Source: CALODP01 sp942492055
GTDB taxonomy: Bacteria > Bacteroidota > Ignavibacteria > Ignavibacteriales > Melioribacteraceae
DNA: 64,000 nt
Direction: 5' to 3'
Assembly (NCBI GenBank): GCA_942492055.1
Contig: CALODP010000023.1
Coordinates: 248,001-312,000, forward strand
In this document: positions 51,486-60,024 of the stretch, in pieces
Layout of the letters: each line of letters begins with the position of its first letter
Position numbering within the stretch: position 1 is the first letter of the stretch
Notes under the pieces: generated by a model
Seen by the model: only the letters and a program-made list of their open reading frames with translations
The model's database searches: none
Told to the model about the DNA's origin: nothing
Program-made: the position numbers and the translations under genes

Positions 51486-52823
51486 CTAATCTAGTATTTC
51501 TATGTCAATTGAATATTCGTTTACTAATACCGGCCTTGATTCCTCCGCCGGAACATTAAGAAAATCGGCTACCGGTTTTACTAAAAGAGCATAATAGAGC
51601 TTTGAGACAATCTTCATCTTCCCCGATTGAGCGTCGTCCGGGATATTTAACGTAAAGGTCTCGGTCTTAGTCTCCCTCGGCGCAAAGCGGTAATCGACAC
51701 CCAGCGAAGCGGTATTCCATTGTTGAATAGTCATTCTCCCCTGAGGGTCAAAGTAAGGCATTCGGAATATTCGGTCACCAAGCGGAACACCGTCTCTTTC
51801 TACTCCTTTGAAATTCGGAATCTTCTTCGGAATCCCCATGTCTTGATAAGCCAATACATCTGCCGCTATTGTATATTCCTCACCATCGAAACCCTTCTTG
51901 TCTACCGGGAGATGAATTACATTGCCGTTTGCATCTATTGCTTCCACGTGTAGCCACACAATTCTGTCTTCAACAGATCCGCTAGGGAATTTGTGCCCTG
52001 TCTTCTGATTAAATAGAGCAAGAGAGAATTTGGCGGTTTCTCCCGGCTCATACTCTTTCAGATCGGAAGTCATCCGTAGTTCAATAGTTCCCTTTACCTT
52101 TCCCGGATCATGAGCGCCGTGAAACAGATGTAAACGTGAATCCGGGTAAACAGTTCCCATCCAGGCGGTTATTCCTTCGGTCTTGGGCATGTGGCAATCC
52201 TGGCATTGAACGTTCTCTTTGGCGTAAGGCCCTTCCTTCCATTCCAGATGAGTCGATTTTACCCATACATCATACGGGGATTTTTCATTGTGACAAATGC
52301 CGCAAAAGTCCCCACTCCTATGCAGTTGAGTAACCGAAATTTCATGAACAGGGGATTCTTCTTCCGCATCCCTTGAAGAATACTTTGTGTCCCCCGGTTT
52401 AACGATATAGTTGAAATTATAGGGGATATCACCTTCGAATCCGGTAATACTGTGGCATACTTCACAAGAGACCGATTCATTTGCGCGACTCATTTTCTCA
52501 GGACGGGGAGGCGGAACATCACCTACAAGGAAAGAGATAGGGGCGTGGCAGCCATTACATCCCTCTTTAACTTCAGCAACCTTCTCATCTATTTCGGCAT
52601 GAGGTACCGCGAGATCGAAATACTCTATCTCGTCCCAATGATGAGTATAGGCCTGAGACATCATAGAGTTTTGCCATTGAGCATAGAAGTCGGAATGACA
52701 AGATGCTCCGCAATACTCCGGAGTCTTAAAGTCTTCATACTTAAGGATGCTTTCTTGCGAGAATAGTTGGTTAAACGGGAGCAGAAACAGGAATAACAGG
52801 AAAAGTACTGCAATATTCTTCAT
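51486..52823 (-). CDS. Pentaheme c-type cytochrome with C-terminal beta domain
   Basis: The 445-residue secreted protein has a signal peptide (to ~residue 22). Five haem c sites lie in the first half: a Cx3CH at C38/C42/H43 and four CxxCH at C89, C120, C174 and C207. Spacing and surrounding segments resemble cytochrome c554-type multihaem domains. Residues ~225-445 contain a beta-sandwich-like domain (KFSLALFNQKTGHKFPSG, TFTLNIPDDA). It lies just upstream of the cytochrome-porin gene in the same operon. The pair could shuttle electrons between periplasm and cell exterior. Oxidoreductase activity of its own cannot be excluded; Cx3CH sites sometimes mark special haems. Confidence 0.87.
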   Translation of the reverse strand: MKNIAVLFLLFLFLLPFNQLFSQESILKYEDFKTPEYCGASCHSDFYAQWQNSMMSQAYTHHWDEIEYFDLAVPHAEIDEKVAEVKEGCNGCHAPISFLVGDVPPPRPEKMSRANESVSCEVCHSITGFEGDIPYNFNYIVKPGDTKYSSRDAEEESPVHEISVTQLHRSGDFCGICHNEKSPYDVWVKSTHLEWKEGPYAKENVQCQDCHMPKTEGITAWMGTVYPDSRLHLFHGAHDPGKVKGTIELRMTSDLKEYEPGETAKFSLALFNQKTGHKFPSGSVEDRIVWLHVEAIDANGNVIHLPVDKKGFDGEEYTIAADVLAYQDMGIPKKIPNFKGVERDGVPLGDRIFRMPYFDPQGRMTIQQWNTASLGVDYRFAPRETKTETFTLNIPDDAQSGKMKIVSKLYYALLVKPVADFLNVPAEESRPVLVNEYSIDIEILD

Positions 52824-52974
52824 ATTACTCTCATCTATTTGTTATGCAAGCCATTGCGAGGATGATGAATTCAAGATAAGGTATTTTGGAATTAGTAGCA
52901 ATCTTCAATAATAAAGAGAAAAATGGGGAAGAGAGGTAAAGAATTTAGTAACTTTACACCTTGGAAATTTAAGG

Positions 52975-54168
52975 ATGATGATGAAACGAGTAATTATATA
53001 TTTAGCGGTTTTCCTTTTGCCTGTACTTTATGTCTACGGGCAGACCGGGGTTATTAAGAGCAGATATGCCAATGGAAATAAAAGAGCAGAGATTTCTTAC
53101 GTTAATGATATCTACGACGGAACCTCCTTTTGGTACTATGAAAATGGCAATCTTAAGGAAGAAAGGACTTATAGCCAAGGCGTAATTAATGGTTGGGTAA
53201 GGCAATATTTCACCACAGGTCTATTGGCCGAAGAGTATTTCGTTAAAGAAGGTATTCGCGATGGAATAATGAAATCTTATTATGATAACGGAGCTTTGAA
53301 GCAGGTGCGGAATTATGATATGGGGAAATTGGTTAAGACTGTCGACGTTGAGTACGACGCTAATTACGTCGCTCCCAGAGAAGCATACCGAAAAGGGAAT
53401 AATCATATAGCCTCCAAAAAGGAAAATGATTTGTTTATAAGTGATGCCGAAGTCTCTCCTATGCCTCTTGGCGGACTTGAGGAAATTCAAAAGAATCTGA
53501 TTTATCCCGAGCATGCTAAACTATATGGGTTGGAAGGAACCGTAACAATACTGGCCGTTATTGCGGATAATGGTGAGCCACTCTCCGTAAAAGTAGTTAA
53601 AGGTCTCGGTTTAGGGTGCGATGAAGCAGCAATCGAAGCGGTAAAGACGACTAAATTTCTACCCGGGCAGGAAAAAGGTAACCCAATTGAAGCGGAAGTT
53701 ATCTTCAATCTTGAATTCAAAATAGATTCTAAAGCCTCCATCTCATACCATGTTACATACGATAAGAAGAAAGAGATTGAGATTGAGAATGAGTTGAAGG
53801 AGTATTTGAAGAAGAACCAAATAAGCGATTCCTCTGCTGGTAAAGAGAGAATGGTTGTTACCAAGAACTTCGATTGTAAAATAGAAATGTGTCCTAAAGC
53901 TAAAGGGGGTCTAAATGCGATAATAGAGAATATCACTTTCCCTGCAAACGCAATAAGAAGCGAAATAAAGGGAGAGGTTGTTATCTCAGCTATTATTGAT
54001 GAATATGGCTTTGTGAAGGATACAAAGATACTCCAAGGGTTCGGAAACGGTATTGACGACGCTGTTGAAGTAGCTGTTCTTGGTAGTAGATTCGAGCCGG
54101 GTATGGATAATGGAGAATATGTAGAGGCCGAAGTTATTATTGTTATCCCAATAGACACAACAAAATAG
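52975..54168 (+). CDS. MORN-repeat protein with two TonB C-terminal domains
   Basis: The 397-residue protein has a signal sequence (~1-24). MORN/antitoxin-like repeats span ~30-115 (SFWYYENGNLKEER, KSYYDNGALKQVRNY). A first TonB C-terminal domain follows at ~155-255 (YPEHAKLYGLEGTVTILAVI) and a second, divergent one at ~305-395 (FPANAIRSEIKGEVVISAII). Genuine TonB is anchored by an N-terminal membrane helix and has a Pro-rich linker; neither is obvious here, so this may be periplasmic and not an energy transducer. Three consecutive ATG codons make the start uncertain. The third, at 52981, is best placed behind AAGGA. Confidence 0.82.
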   Translation: MMMKRVIIYLAVFLLPVLYVYGQTGVIKSRYANGNKRAEISYVNDIYDGTSFWYYENGNLKEERTYSQGVINGWVRQYFTTGLLAEEYFVKEGIRDGIMKSYYDNGALKQVRNYDMGKLVKTVDVEYDANYVAPREAYRKGNNHIASKKENDLFISDAEVSPMPLGGLEEIQKNLIYPEHAKLYGLEGTVTILAVIADNGEPLSVKVVKGLGLGCDEAAIEAVKTTKFLPGQEKGNPIEAEVIFNLEFKIDSKASISYHVTYDKKKEIEIENELKEYLKKNQISDSSAGKERMVVTKNFDCKIEMCPKAKGGLNAIIENITFPANAIRSEIKGEVVISAIIDEYGFVKDTKILQGFGNGIDDAVEVAVLGSRFEPGMDNGEYVEAEVIIVIPIDTTK

Positions 54169-54352
54169 ATTAACCGTAGAATTGCACTTTTACTATAGTA
54201 GTGGCGTTAGCTCCGGCCAATGATAATTATTACGTGACAGTTAGCGCAAAGGAAGAATACTTGGTTATTATGGAACTCCACTTGTTAAACCCTGTTATAG
54301 ATCAACCCATATCTGTAATAGACCTGCAAGCTATATAAAATAAACCTACCCT

Positions 54353-54556
54353 AGATATTCGAAAAATCTAGTCGAGATATTCGGTAAATCTAGCCGAGTA
54401 AGTGAGCATTACAGCCAGGCAAATGGAGCATTACAGCCAGGCAAATGGAGCATTACAGCCAGGCAAATGGAGCATTACAGCCAGGCAAACGGAGCATTAC
54501 AGCCGGGCAAACGGAGCATCACAGCCAGGCAAATGAAGCATCACAGCCAGATAAAA
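54353..54556. repeat. Tandem array with 22-bp period (about nine units)
   Basis: Two diverged units beginning AGATATTCG (54353, 54375) are followed in register by seven units starting at 54404, 54426, 54448, 54470, 54492, 54514 and 54536. These begin GAGCATTACAG and end GCAAATG. The first four are identical or nearly so; later ones carry A-to-G or T-to-C changes and the last is degenerate. There are no spacers and no open frame through it (22 is not a multiple of 3). It lies between two convergent genes, in a 470-nt non-coding stretch. Confidence 0.92.
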
Positions 54557-54639
54557 AGAACAAGACATACCTAGGGGAGGAATAGGATTACCCTTAATCT
54601 AATATAGCCTTAGTTTCGAGCACTAATATTTGGGCTAAA

Positions 54640-55245
54640 CTATAATTCCCCGATAATACTTATAAATTCTTTCTCAAGTTCTTTTCCTCTATCCCGCCCA
54701 TACCATAAATGTATTTTTTCAAGTAGATCTTTTTTCTCCGGCGTTACCTTTTTCCATTCGGAGACAAGTTCCGCTAATAGTTTAGGTCTTGGGCCCCATT
54801 GAAATAGCTCGTTTCCGTTCATGTCGAAGGCGACGAGCTTTGGGATGCTTCTCGATTTACCATTATGTAGATACTGATCCATAATATCGGTATTATCGTC
54901 TCGTTTTAGAAGGCGAAGGGTAATATTTCGGTTTATTTCAGCTAGTTTCGCGATATATGGTAAAGTTTGTGCCGAATCTCCGCACCAGTCTTCGGTTAGT
55001 ATCATCCATATTTGGGGATTCCGAATATCGGAGATCAACCGTACTAATTCTTCGGAAGGAGAGTATGATTTCGCTATTCTTTTCATTCTCGCCAAATTCA
55101 TTCTGCGATATTCGTAGAGTGATTGTTCTGCTTCATTAAGGTTGGATTGGTTATTTATAGTAAGATATTCTTCCAGTTCGCTAATGAATTTGTTTACGTC
55201 CAAGCCTTTATGTGGGCGCTTATCTTTGAAAAATTCTTTTGACAT
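54640..55245 (-). CDS. Thioredoxin-family protein with single active-site Cys
   Basis: The 201-residue cytoplasmic protein (no signal peptide) has a helical N-terminal region and a thioredoxin-like domain. The redox site reads TEDWCGDSAQ: one Cys, with Asp-Ser in place of the second CxxC cysteine. A cis-Pro-like SIPKLVAFD and WGPRP follow. This is the Thioredoxin_9-type family common in Bacteroidota and Firmicutes. Monothiol chemistry or loss of disulfide reductase activity is implied. The gene is monocistronic, convergent with the TonB-like gene across the 22-bp array and divergent from the YfcC-type gene. Confidence 0.87.
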   Translation of the reverse strand: MSKEFFKDKRPHKGLDVNKFISELEEYLTINNQSNLNEAEQSLYEYRRMNLARMKRIAKSYSPSEELVRLISDIRNPQIWMILTEDWCGDSAQTLPYIAKLAEINRNITLRLLKRDDNTDIMDQYLHNGKSRSIPKLVAFDMNGNELFQWGPRPKLLAELVSEWKKVTPEKKDLLEKIHLWYGRDRGKELEKEFISIIGEL

Positions 55246-55415
55246 ACTACTTTGTGTTTTGTGATTTGGTTATTAGATATGATGCTTCGGAAGAGAATAG
55301 GATTCTCTTTCCCAGCTTTATTACGTTTCATGTATGGAAAAGTAAATTGTTAAAACTCTCATAAAAAATCATTAGCTTTGTGCTTTGAATATTTGACAGA
55401 TAGGAATGTATATTA

Positions 55416-56813
55416 GTGGATTTCAGTAGAATAAAAGCTCCAAACACCTTAGTCTTGATCTTTTCGATAGTTATATTGATCGCTATCCTCACCTGGATAT
55501 TGCCTTCCGGAGAGTTCAATAGAGTATTGCAGCACGGAAAGAGTGTTGTTGAGAACCAATCATATCATAGTGTTGCTTCTAATCCGCACGGACTTTACGC
55601 CATATTAATGGCTCCGATTAAAGGTTTTATCGGAGCGGCATCGGTAATTGGTTTTATTATTTTTGTTGGTGGGGCATTCGGTGTATTTCAGAAGACAGAG
55701 GCAATAGATTCCGGAATAAAATCGGTTGCAAAGGCTTACAATAGCTCAAAACTTGTTAAAAGGATGTTGATTCCTATCTTTATGATACTCTTTTCCCTCG
55801 GTGGGGCGGTCTTCGGAATGAGTGAGGAGATAATCCCTTTCATAATGGTTTTTGTTCCGATGGCACTGATATTGGGATACGACTCCATTACAGGTGTAGC
55901 AATACCTTTCTTAGGAGCAAGCGCGGGATTTGCAGGTGCTTTTATGAATCCCTTTACAGTTGGGATTGCGCAAGGAATAGCCGAATTACCATTGTTCTCA
56001 GGAATAGAATACAGGATATTTGTCTGGTTTGTAATAACCGGTGCTACAATCCTATTCGTTACCTTATATGCGGAAAAGATTAAGAGGAAGCCTCAATTAA
56101 GTCCTACGTATGATATCGATAAACAAAAGCGAAATGATCTCCATATCACCGGAATAGATGATTTCAAGAAGATGTCGGGAAGGCATAAAGCGGTGTTGAT
56201 TACGATAATGTTAAGCTTTCTGATATTGGTTTATGGAGTAAGGAATCATGGTTGGTTTATAAATGAAATTTGCGGATTGTTCGTGGCGACCGGGATAATT
56301 GCCGGTTTGATAGGGAAACTGAAGCTAAATGATATTGCGATCGCCTTTATAGATGGCGCTAAGGCAATGGTAAGTACCGCAATAGTAATAGCGTTAGCTC
56401 GCGGGATATTGGTAGTAGCAACTGATGGTAAGATAATAGATACTATTCTATATTATTTATCAAACTCCATTGATGGGCTTCATCCGGTAGTTTCGTCTCA
56501 AGCGATGTTTGTTGTTCAATCACTTCTGAACTTTTTTGTTCCATCGGGAAGCGGGCAGGCAGCTTTAACAATGCCAATAATGGCTCCATTGGGGGATTTG
56601 GTAGGAGTATCACGCCAGACAGCCGTATTAGCTTTCCAATTCGGGGATGGTTTCTCTAATATGATTATTCCGACTTCAGCCGTAACTATGGGGGTATTAA
56701 CCTTAGCAAACATTCCTTGGGAGAAGTGGGCTAAGTGGATAATACGGTTGCAAATACTATTGTTAGCTTTGGGGATGCTGTTGTTAATTCCCCCTTATTT
56801 CCTTGGGTGGTAA
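55416..56813 (+). CDS. YfcC/ArcD-DcuC-type membrane carrier
   Basis: The 465-residue polytopic protein starts at GTG. It has APNTLVLIFSIVILIAILTWILPSGEF at the N-terminus, GGAFGVFQKTEAID, SLGGAVFGMSEEIIPF and a twin GASAGFAGAFMNPFTVGIAQ. A VPSGSGQAALTMPIMAPLGDLVG hairpin near the C-terminus completes the pattern, typical of the YfcC family of the ion-transporter superfamily. Substrates proposed for relatives are basic amino acids or C4-dicarboxylates; none can be chosen here. Its last 30 nt overlap the end of the convergent ABC ATPase gene. Confidence 0.87.
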   Translation: MDFSRIKAPNTLVLIFSIVILIAILTWILPSGEFNRVLQHGKSVVENQSYHSVASNPHGLYAILMAPIKGFIGAASVIGFIIFVGGAFGVFQKTEAIDSGIKSVAKAYNSSKLVKRMLIPIFMILFSLGGAVFGMSEEIIPFIMVFVPMALILGYDSITGVAIPFLGASAGFAGAFMNPFTVGIAQGIAELPLFSGIEYRIFVWFVITGATILFVTLYAEKIKRKPQLSPTYDIDKQKRNDLHITGIDDFKKMSGRHKAVLITIMLSFLILVYGVRNHGWFINEICGLFVATGIIAGLIGKLKLNDIAIAFIDGAKAMVSTAIVIALARGILVVATDGKIIDTILYYLSNSIDGLHPVVSSQAMFVVQSLLNFFVPSGSGQAALTMPIMAPLGDLVGVSRQTAVLAFQFGDGFSNMIIPTSAVTMGVLTLANIPWEKWAKWIIRLQILLLALGMLLLIPPYFLGW

Positions 56814-57554
56814 TAGTTCTTCTTCCGTAAGCTCATACTTTTCCGCTTTGATAAGGCGAGCGGTTATTCTATGTTCCGGAGAAGTGAATATCTTCTCCGC
56901 GCTACCTTCTTCGATTATTTTCCCCTCATCCATTACATAAAGGTAATCTGTAAACCCTTTTAACGATTGAAAATCGTGTGATACGCAAATGAGAGATATG
57001 GAATGATGGTTCTTTATGTTTAAGAGCATCTCTTTCATTACTCTTTTTGCCGCCGGATCTTGAGCCGCAAATGGCTCGTCGAGTAGTATTAGCTTAGGAT
57101 GTACGGCAACGAGTCTCGCTAAAGCAACACGCTGTCTTTCGCCACCACTTAGTTCAATTCCTCTTTTTGCGAGCATCGTAGTCGAGATATTACACAGATC
57201 CAATAACTCATTATATGAGATAAACTGATCGGCAAGTAGATGAGCTTCTTTAAGAATATCGTTAGCCTTTCGGTATGGATTAACCAGATTTACGCTATTC
57301 TGGAATAATAATTGAACTTCGCGTTTATCCAATTTGATATTCTTATATATCAATTCTCCGCCGGAAGGGGGTAGCATATTGCTGAGGAGTTTCAGTAAGG
57401 TAGTCTTTCCGCATCCTGATTTACCGACAAATCCGTTTATTCTATCCAACTCTATGTTGATGGAAATATTCTTTATTATAGAATCATCCGTAGCTTCACC
57501 GAAGCTCTTTTTGCGAGAATCCGGACTGTATGTAAGGGATTTAAGAATGATCAT
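56784..57554 (-). CDS. ABC transporter ATPase (DppF/OppF type)
   Basis: This 256-residue ABC ATPase has Walker A GKSGCGKTT, Q-loop FQNSVNLVNPYRK, signature LSGGERQR, Walker B LILLDEPFAAQDP and H-loop SHDF. It is the second ATPase of a peptide-type importer. It overlaps the first ATPase gene by 4 nt (ATGA) and overlaps the convergent YfcC-type gene tail-to-tail by 30 nt. The matching binding protein and permeases are encoded divergently from 58356. Confidence 0.9.
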   Translation of the reverse strand: MIILKSLTYSPDSRKKSFGEATDDSIIKNISINIELDRINGFVGKSGCGKTTLLKLLSNMLPPSGGELIYKNIKLDKREVQLLFQNSVNLVNPYRKANDILKEAHLLADQFISYNELLDLCNISTTMLAKRGIELSGGERQRVALARLVAVHPKLILLDEPFAAQDPAAKRVMKEMLLNIKNHHSISLICVSHDFQSLKGFTDYLYVMDEGKIIEEGSAEKIFTSPEHRITARLIKAEKYELTEEELLPPKEIRGN

Positions 57555-58255
57555 ATCGCTTCCTCAGATAAGGAAATGAAGGTATCCGGGGTAAGGATCT
57601 TTACTATTCTTCCTTCTTTCATGTGAATTATTAGATCCGATATTCGTTTGGCGAACTCAATATCCTGGGTTGTTAATAATAAGGATCTTTGTTTTATCTT
57701 CGTATAATCCTTCAACAGAAATAGTAATCGGTTCTTTACATCTACATCAAGTGCCGATGTGGGTTCATCTAAGAGTAGCATTTGAGAGGGGAGAGCCAGC
57801 GCTAAAGCAAGTAATATTCTTTGCGCCATCCCGACACTTAGTTCATATGAATGCATTTCCCCAATTGAGTCTGAACCGGGAAGAGAAAGTTTCCCTAATA
57901 TCTCATCAAATTCGGCTTTATTCGGATTTTGCATTGATAAATAGTATTCCAGTTTCTTCAACGGATCGAAGGAACCTATCGGGTCTTGGAAAACATACTT
58001 GAATAAGTTCCCCCTGATGGCAGAGAGTTCTTTCTCGGTAAGGGAGAATAGATTGTTTTCACCTACTCGAACCTCCCCTTCGATAGTAAAATCTTTCGGA
58101 AGTAATCGAGTGATTCCTTTTAAGAGGATTGATTTCCCTGAAGCGTTTTTCCCGATCACCGTAACAATAGACTTAGGAGGAACATTAAAACTAATATCCG
58201 ATAGTATAATAGAACTATTCTTATGCTTTATTGACAGATTATTTATTTCTAACAT
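57551..58255 (-). CDS. ABC transporter ATPase (DppD/OppD type)
   Basis: The 234-residue ABC ATPase has Walker A GKNASGKS, Q-loop FQDPIGSFDPLKK, a degenerate signature LSVGMAQR (Val and Met for the usual Gly-Gly-Gln), Walker B MLLLDEPTSALD and H-loop TTQDIEFA (Gln for His). These substitutions suggest one weakened catalytic site, as in asymmetric ABC pairs. It lacks the C-terminal oligopeptide-ATPase extension of OppD. It is first of the minus-strand pair, divergent from the binding-protein gene; the ~100-nt gap should hold both promoters. Confidence 0.88.
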   Translation of the reverse strand: MLEINNLSIKHKNSSIILSDISFNVPPKSIVTVIGKNASGKSILLKGITRLLPKDFTIEGEVRVGENNLFSLTEKELSAIRGNLFKYVFQDPIGSFDPLKKLEYYLSMQNPNKAEFDEILGKLSLPGSDSIGEMHSYELSVGMAQRILLALALALPSQMLLLDEPTSALDVDVKNRLLFLLKDYTKIKQRSLLLTTQDIEFAKRISDLIIHMKEGRIVKILTPDTFISLSEEAI

Positions 58256-58355
58256 TCATAAAGTCCCGAATCGAGAAAAAGGTTTTGTCATTTATTCCAC
58301 AAAATAATAAATTGTATGAAATAATACGCTTATCTAATAATAAAATATCTACGAT

Positions 58356-60020
58356 ATGAAACTTTCACGAGCCCTTCCCGTAATAGGAATAATCGGATTA
58401 CTATTTGTATTTGGTTGTTCCGCAGAGAAAAGAGATTCCGGCGCAATAACTGTTGGTATTGCTTCTGATGTAGAAACATTTAACCCGTTATACGCATTTA
58501 ATATGACGGAAGGGAATATTACCGAGTTAATGTTTCTTTCAGCCGTGCAACATCGATGGGATAGTACAAAGGGGAGTGTCGAAACTTTACCCATGCTAGC
58601 CGAGTCGTGGGAATGGGGTAAGGATTCCACATCGTTAGTGCTTAACTTTCGGGAGGATATTAAATGGTCCGATGGAGAAAGGTTTACGGGGGAAGATTTT
58701 ATCTTTTCTTATGACCTTTATTCCGATCCGATGGTTAATAGCCGACTCTTGGGAGCCTTCGATAATTACTATTGTAATTCGAAAGGTCATATTGATATTG
58801 ATAAATCATTCGAGTTATTATCTCCGTTCAAGGTCTTGGTTAAGTTTCGAAGCGGCTCAGCACCTTCCTTATTCGATATTGACGCTCCATTGATCCCTAA
58901 GCATATTTTCGAAAAGATCCCACGTGATAAAATACCAACCTCTGAGTATAACTTCACGCCGGTTACTTGCGGAGCCTATAAACTTGATAAGTGGAAGAGG
59001 AACCAATACATTAGCCTCAAGGCCGATTCAACCTCATTTTTATATAAGGAAGGAATATGCGAGAAAATTAACTTCGCCGTAATTCCTGATTATAACACAA
59101 GGTTACTAAAGTTTGAAAACGGAGAATTGGATTTTACAGAGGATATAAAACCGAAAGATGCTGTTCGCTTGAAGAGTAATGAAGATATAGTAATCCGTTC
59201 TGTTAAGGGGAGAGAATTTGATTATATCGGTTGGAATAACCTTGATCCAACTGCTTATAAGAATAACGGGACTATTAAGACTCATGTTTTGTTCGGTGAT
59301 AAAAGAGTAAGAGAAGCATTGACATATTGCCTTGATAGGGAGAGTATAGTGGATGAATATCTGTTAGGTTACGGAGAAATAGCGGCAGGACCTGTCTCGC
59401 CGATATTTATCTCGGAATATGATAACTCGCTATCTCCCCGAAAAAGAAATGTGGAGAAGGCTAAAGAATTATTTAGAAAAGCCGGATGGCAAGATAGTGA
59501 TTATGACGGAATCCTTGATAAGGAAGGGAAGAATTTCTCCTTCAAATTGAATATCCCCAGTGGAAATCCGAGAAGAGTATTTGCCGCAAACATTTTCAAG
59601 AACAACTTAAGAGAAGTAGGAGTAGAGGCAGAGATTGTGACAATGGAGATGGGAGTCTTTATCGATAATCTCTTTAGCAGAAGTTTTGACGCATGGATGG
59701 TAGGCTGGGTAGTCCCAATTCCGAATGATTTGAACATTTCATGGAATTCGAACCTAACCGAAACTCCGTTGAATTTTGCCGGATATCGGAATAATGAGGT
59801 TGATAGAGAGCTTAAAGCAATCAGTTTGACTAACAACACAAATCAAAAGAACGCTAAGACGCGTAAGATTCAAAGAATATTAAACTCAGAGCTGCCATAT
59901 ACATATTTATATTGGATAGATAACATAGTATTGCACTCAAGCAGAATAAAAGGAATAGATATTACACCTCTCGGAACAATACATCATTGTTGGGAATGGA
60001 GAATAACTGATGGAGAGTGA
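58356..60020 (+). CDS. Peptide/nickel-type ABC substrate-binding lipoprotein
   Basis: This 554-residue family-5 solute-binding protein has a lipobox at residues 18-21 (VFGC, lipidated Cys21). SDVETFNPLYAFN, PMLAESWEWGKDSTSLVLNFREDIKWSDG (here given as two adjoining family blocks), the FSYDLYSDP stretch, and VREALTYCLDRESIVDEYLLGYG follow. SGNPRRVFAANIFKNNLREVGVEAEIV and a C-terminal TYLYWIDNI complete it. It delivers an oligopeptide, sugar or nickel-type ligand to the permeases encoded immediately downstream (4 nt gap). The specific ligand is not predictable. Confidence 0.9.
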   Translation: MKLSRALPVIGIIGLLFVFGCSAEKRDSGAITVGIASDVETFNPLYAFNMTEGNITELMFLSAVQHRWDSTKGSVETLPMLAESWEWGKDSTSLVLNFREDIKWSDGERFTGEDFIFSYDLYSDPMVNSRLLGAFDNYYCNSKGHIDIDKSFELLSPFKVLVKFRSGSAPSLFDIDAPLIPKHIFEKIPRDKIPTSEYNFTPVTCGAYKLDKWKRNQYISLKADSTSFLYKEGICEKINFAVIPDYNTRLLKFENGELDFTEDIKPKDAVRLKSNEDIVIRSVKGREFDYIGWNNLDPTAYKNNGTIKTHVLFGDKRVREALTYCLDRESIVDEYLLGYGEIAAGPVSPIFISEYDNSLSPRKRNVEKAKELFRKAGWQDSDYDGILDKEGKNFSFKLNIPSGNPRRVFAANIFKNNLREVGVEAEIVTMEMGVFIDNLFSRSFDAWMVGWVVPIPNDLNISWNSNLTETPLNFAGYRNNEVDRELKAISLTNNTNQKNAKTRKIQRILNSELPYTYLYWIDNIVLHSSRIKGIDITPLGTIHHCWEWRITDGE

Positions 60021-60024
60021 GTGA

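Noticed and set aside
53502..54158. 218-codon minus-strand ORF inside the TonB-like gene
   Set aside because: It is antisense to well-conserved TonB domains; Ser/Ile-rich composition is typical of a reverse-frame shadow.
54353..54556. Possible CRISPR array
   Set aside because: The 22-bp units abut directly with no spacers, and no cas genes are nearby.
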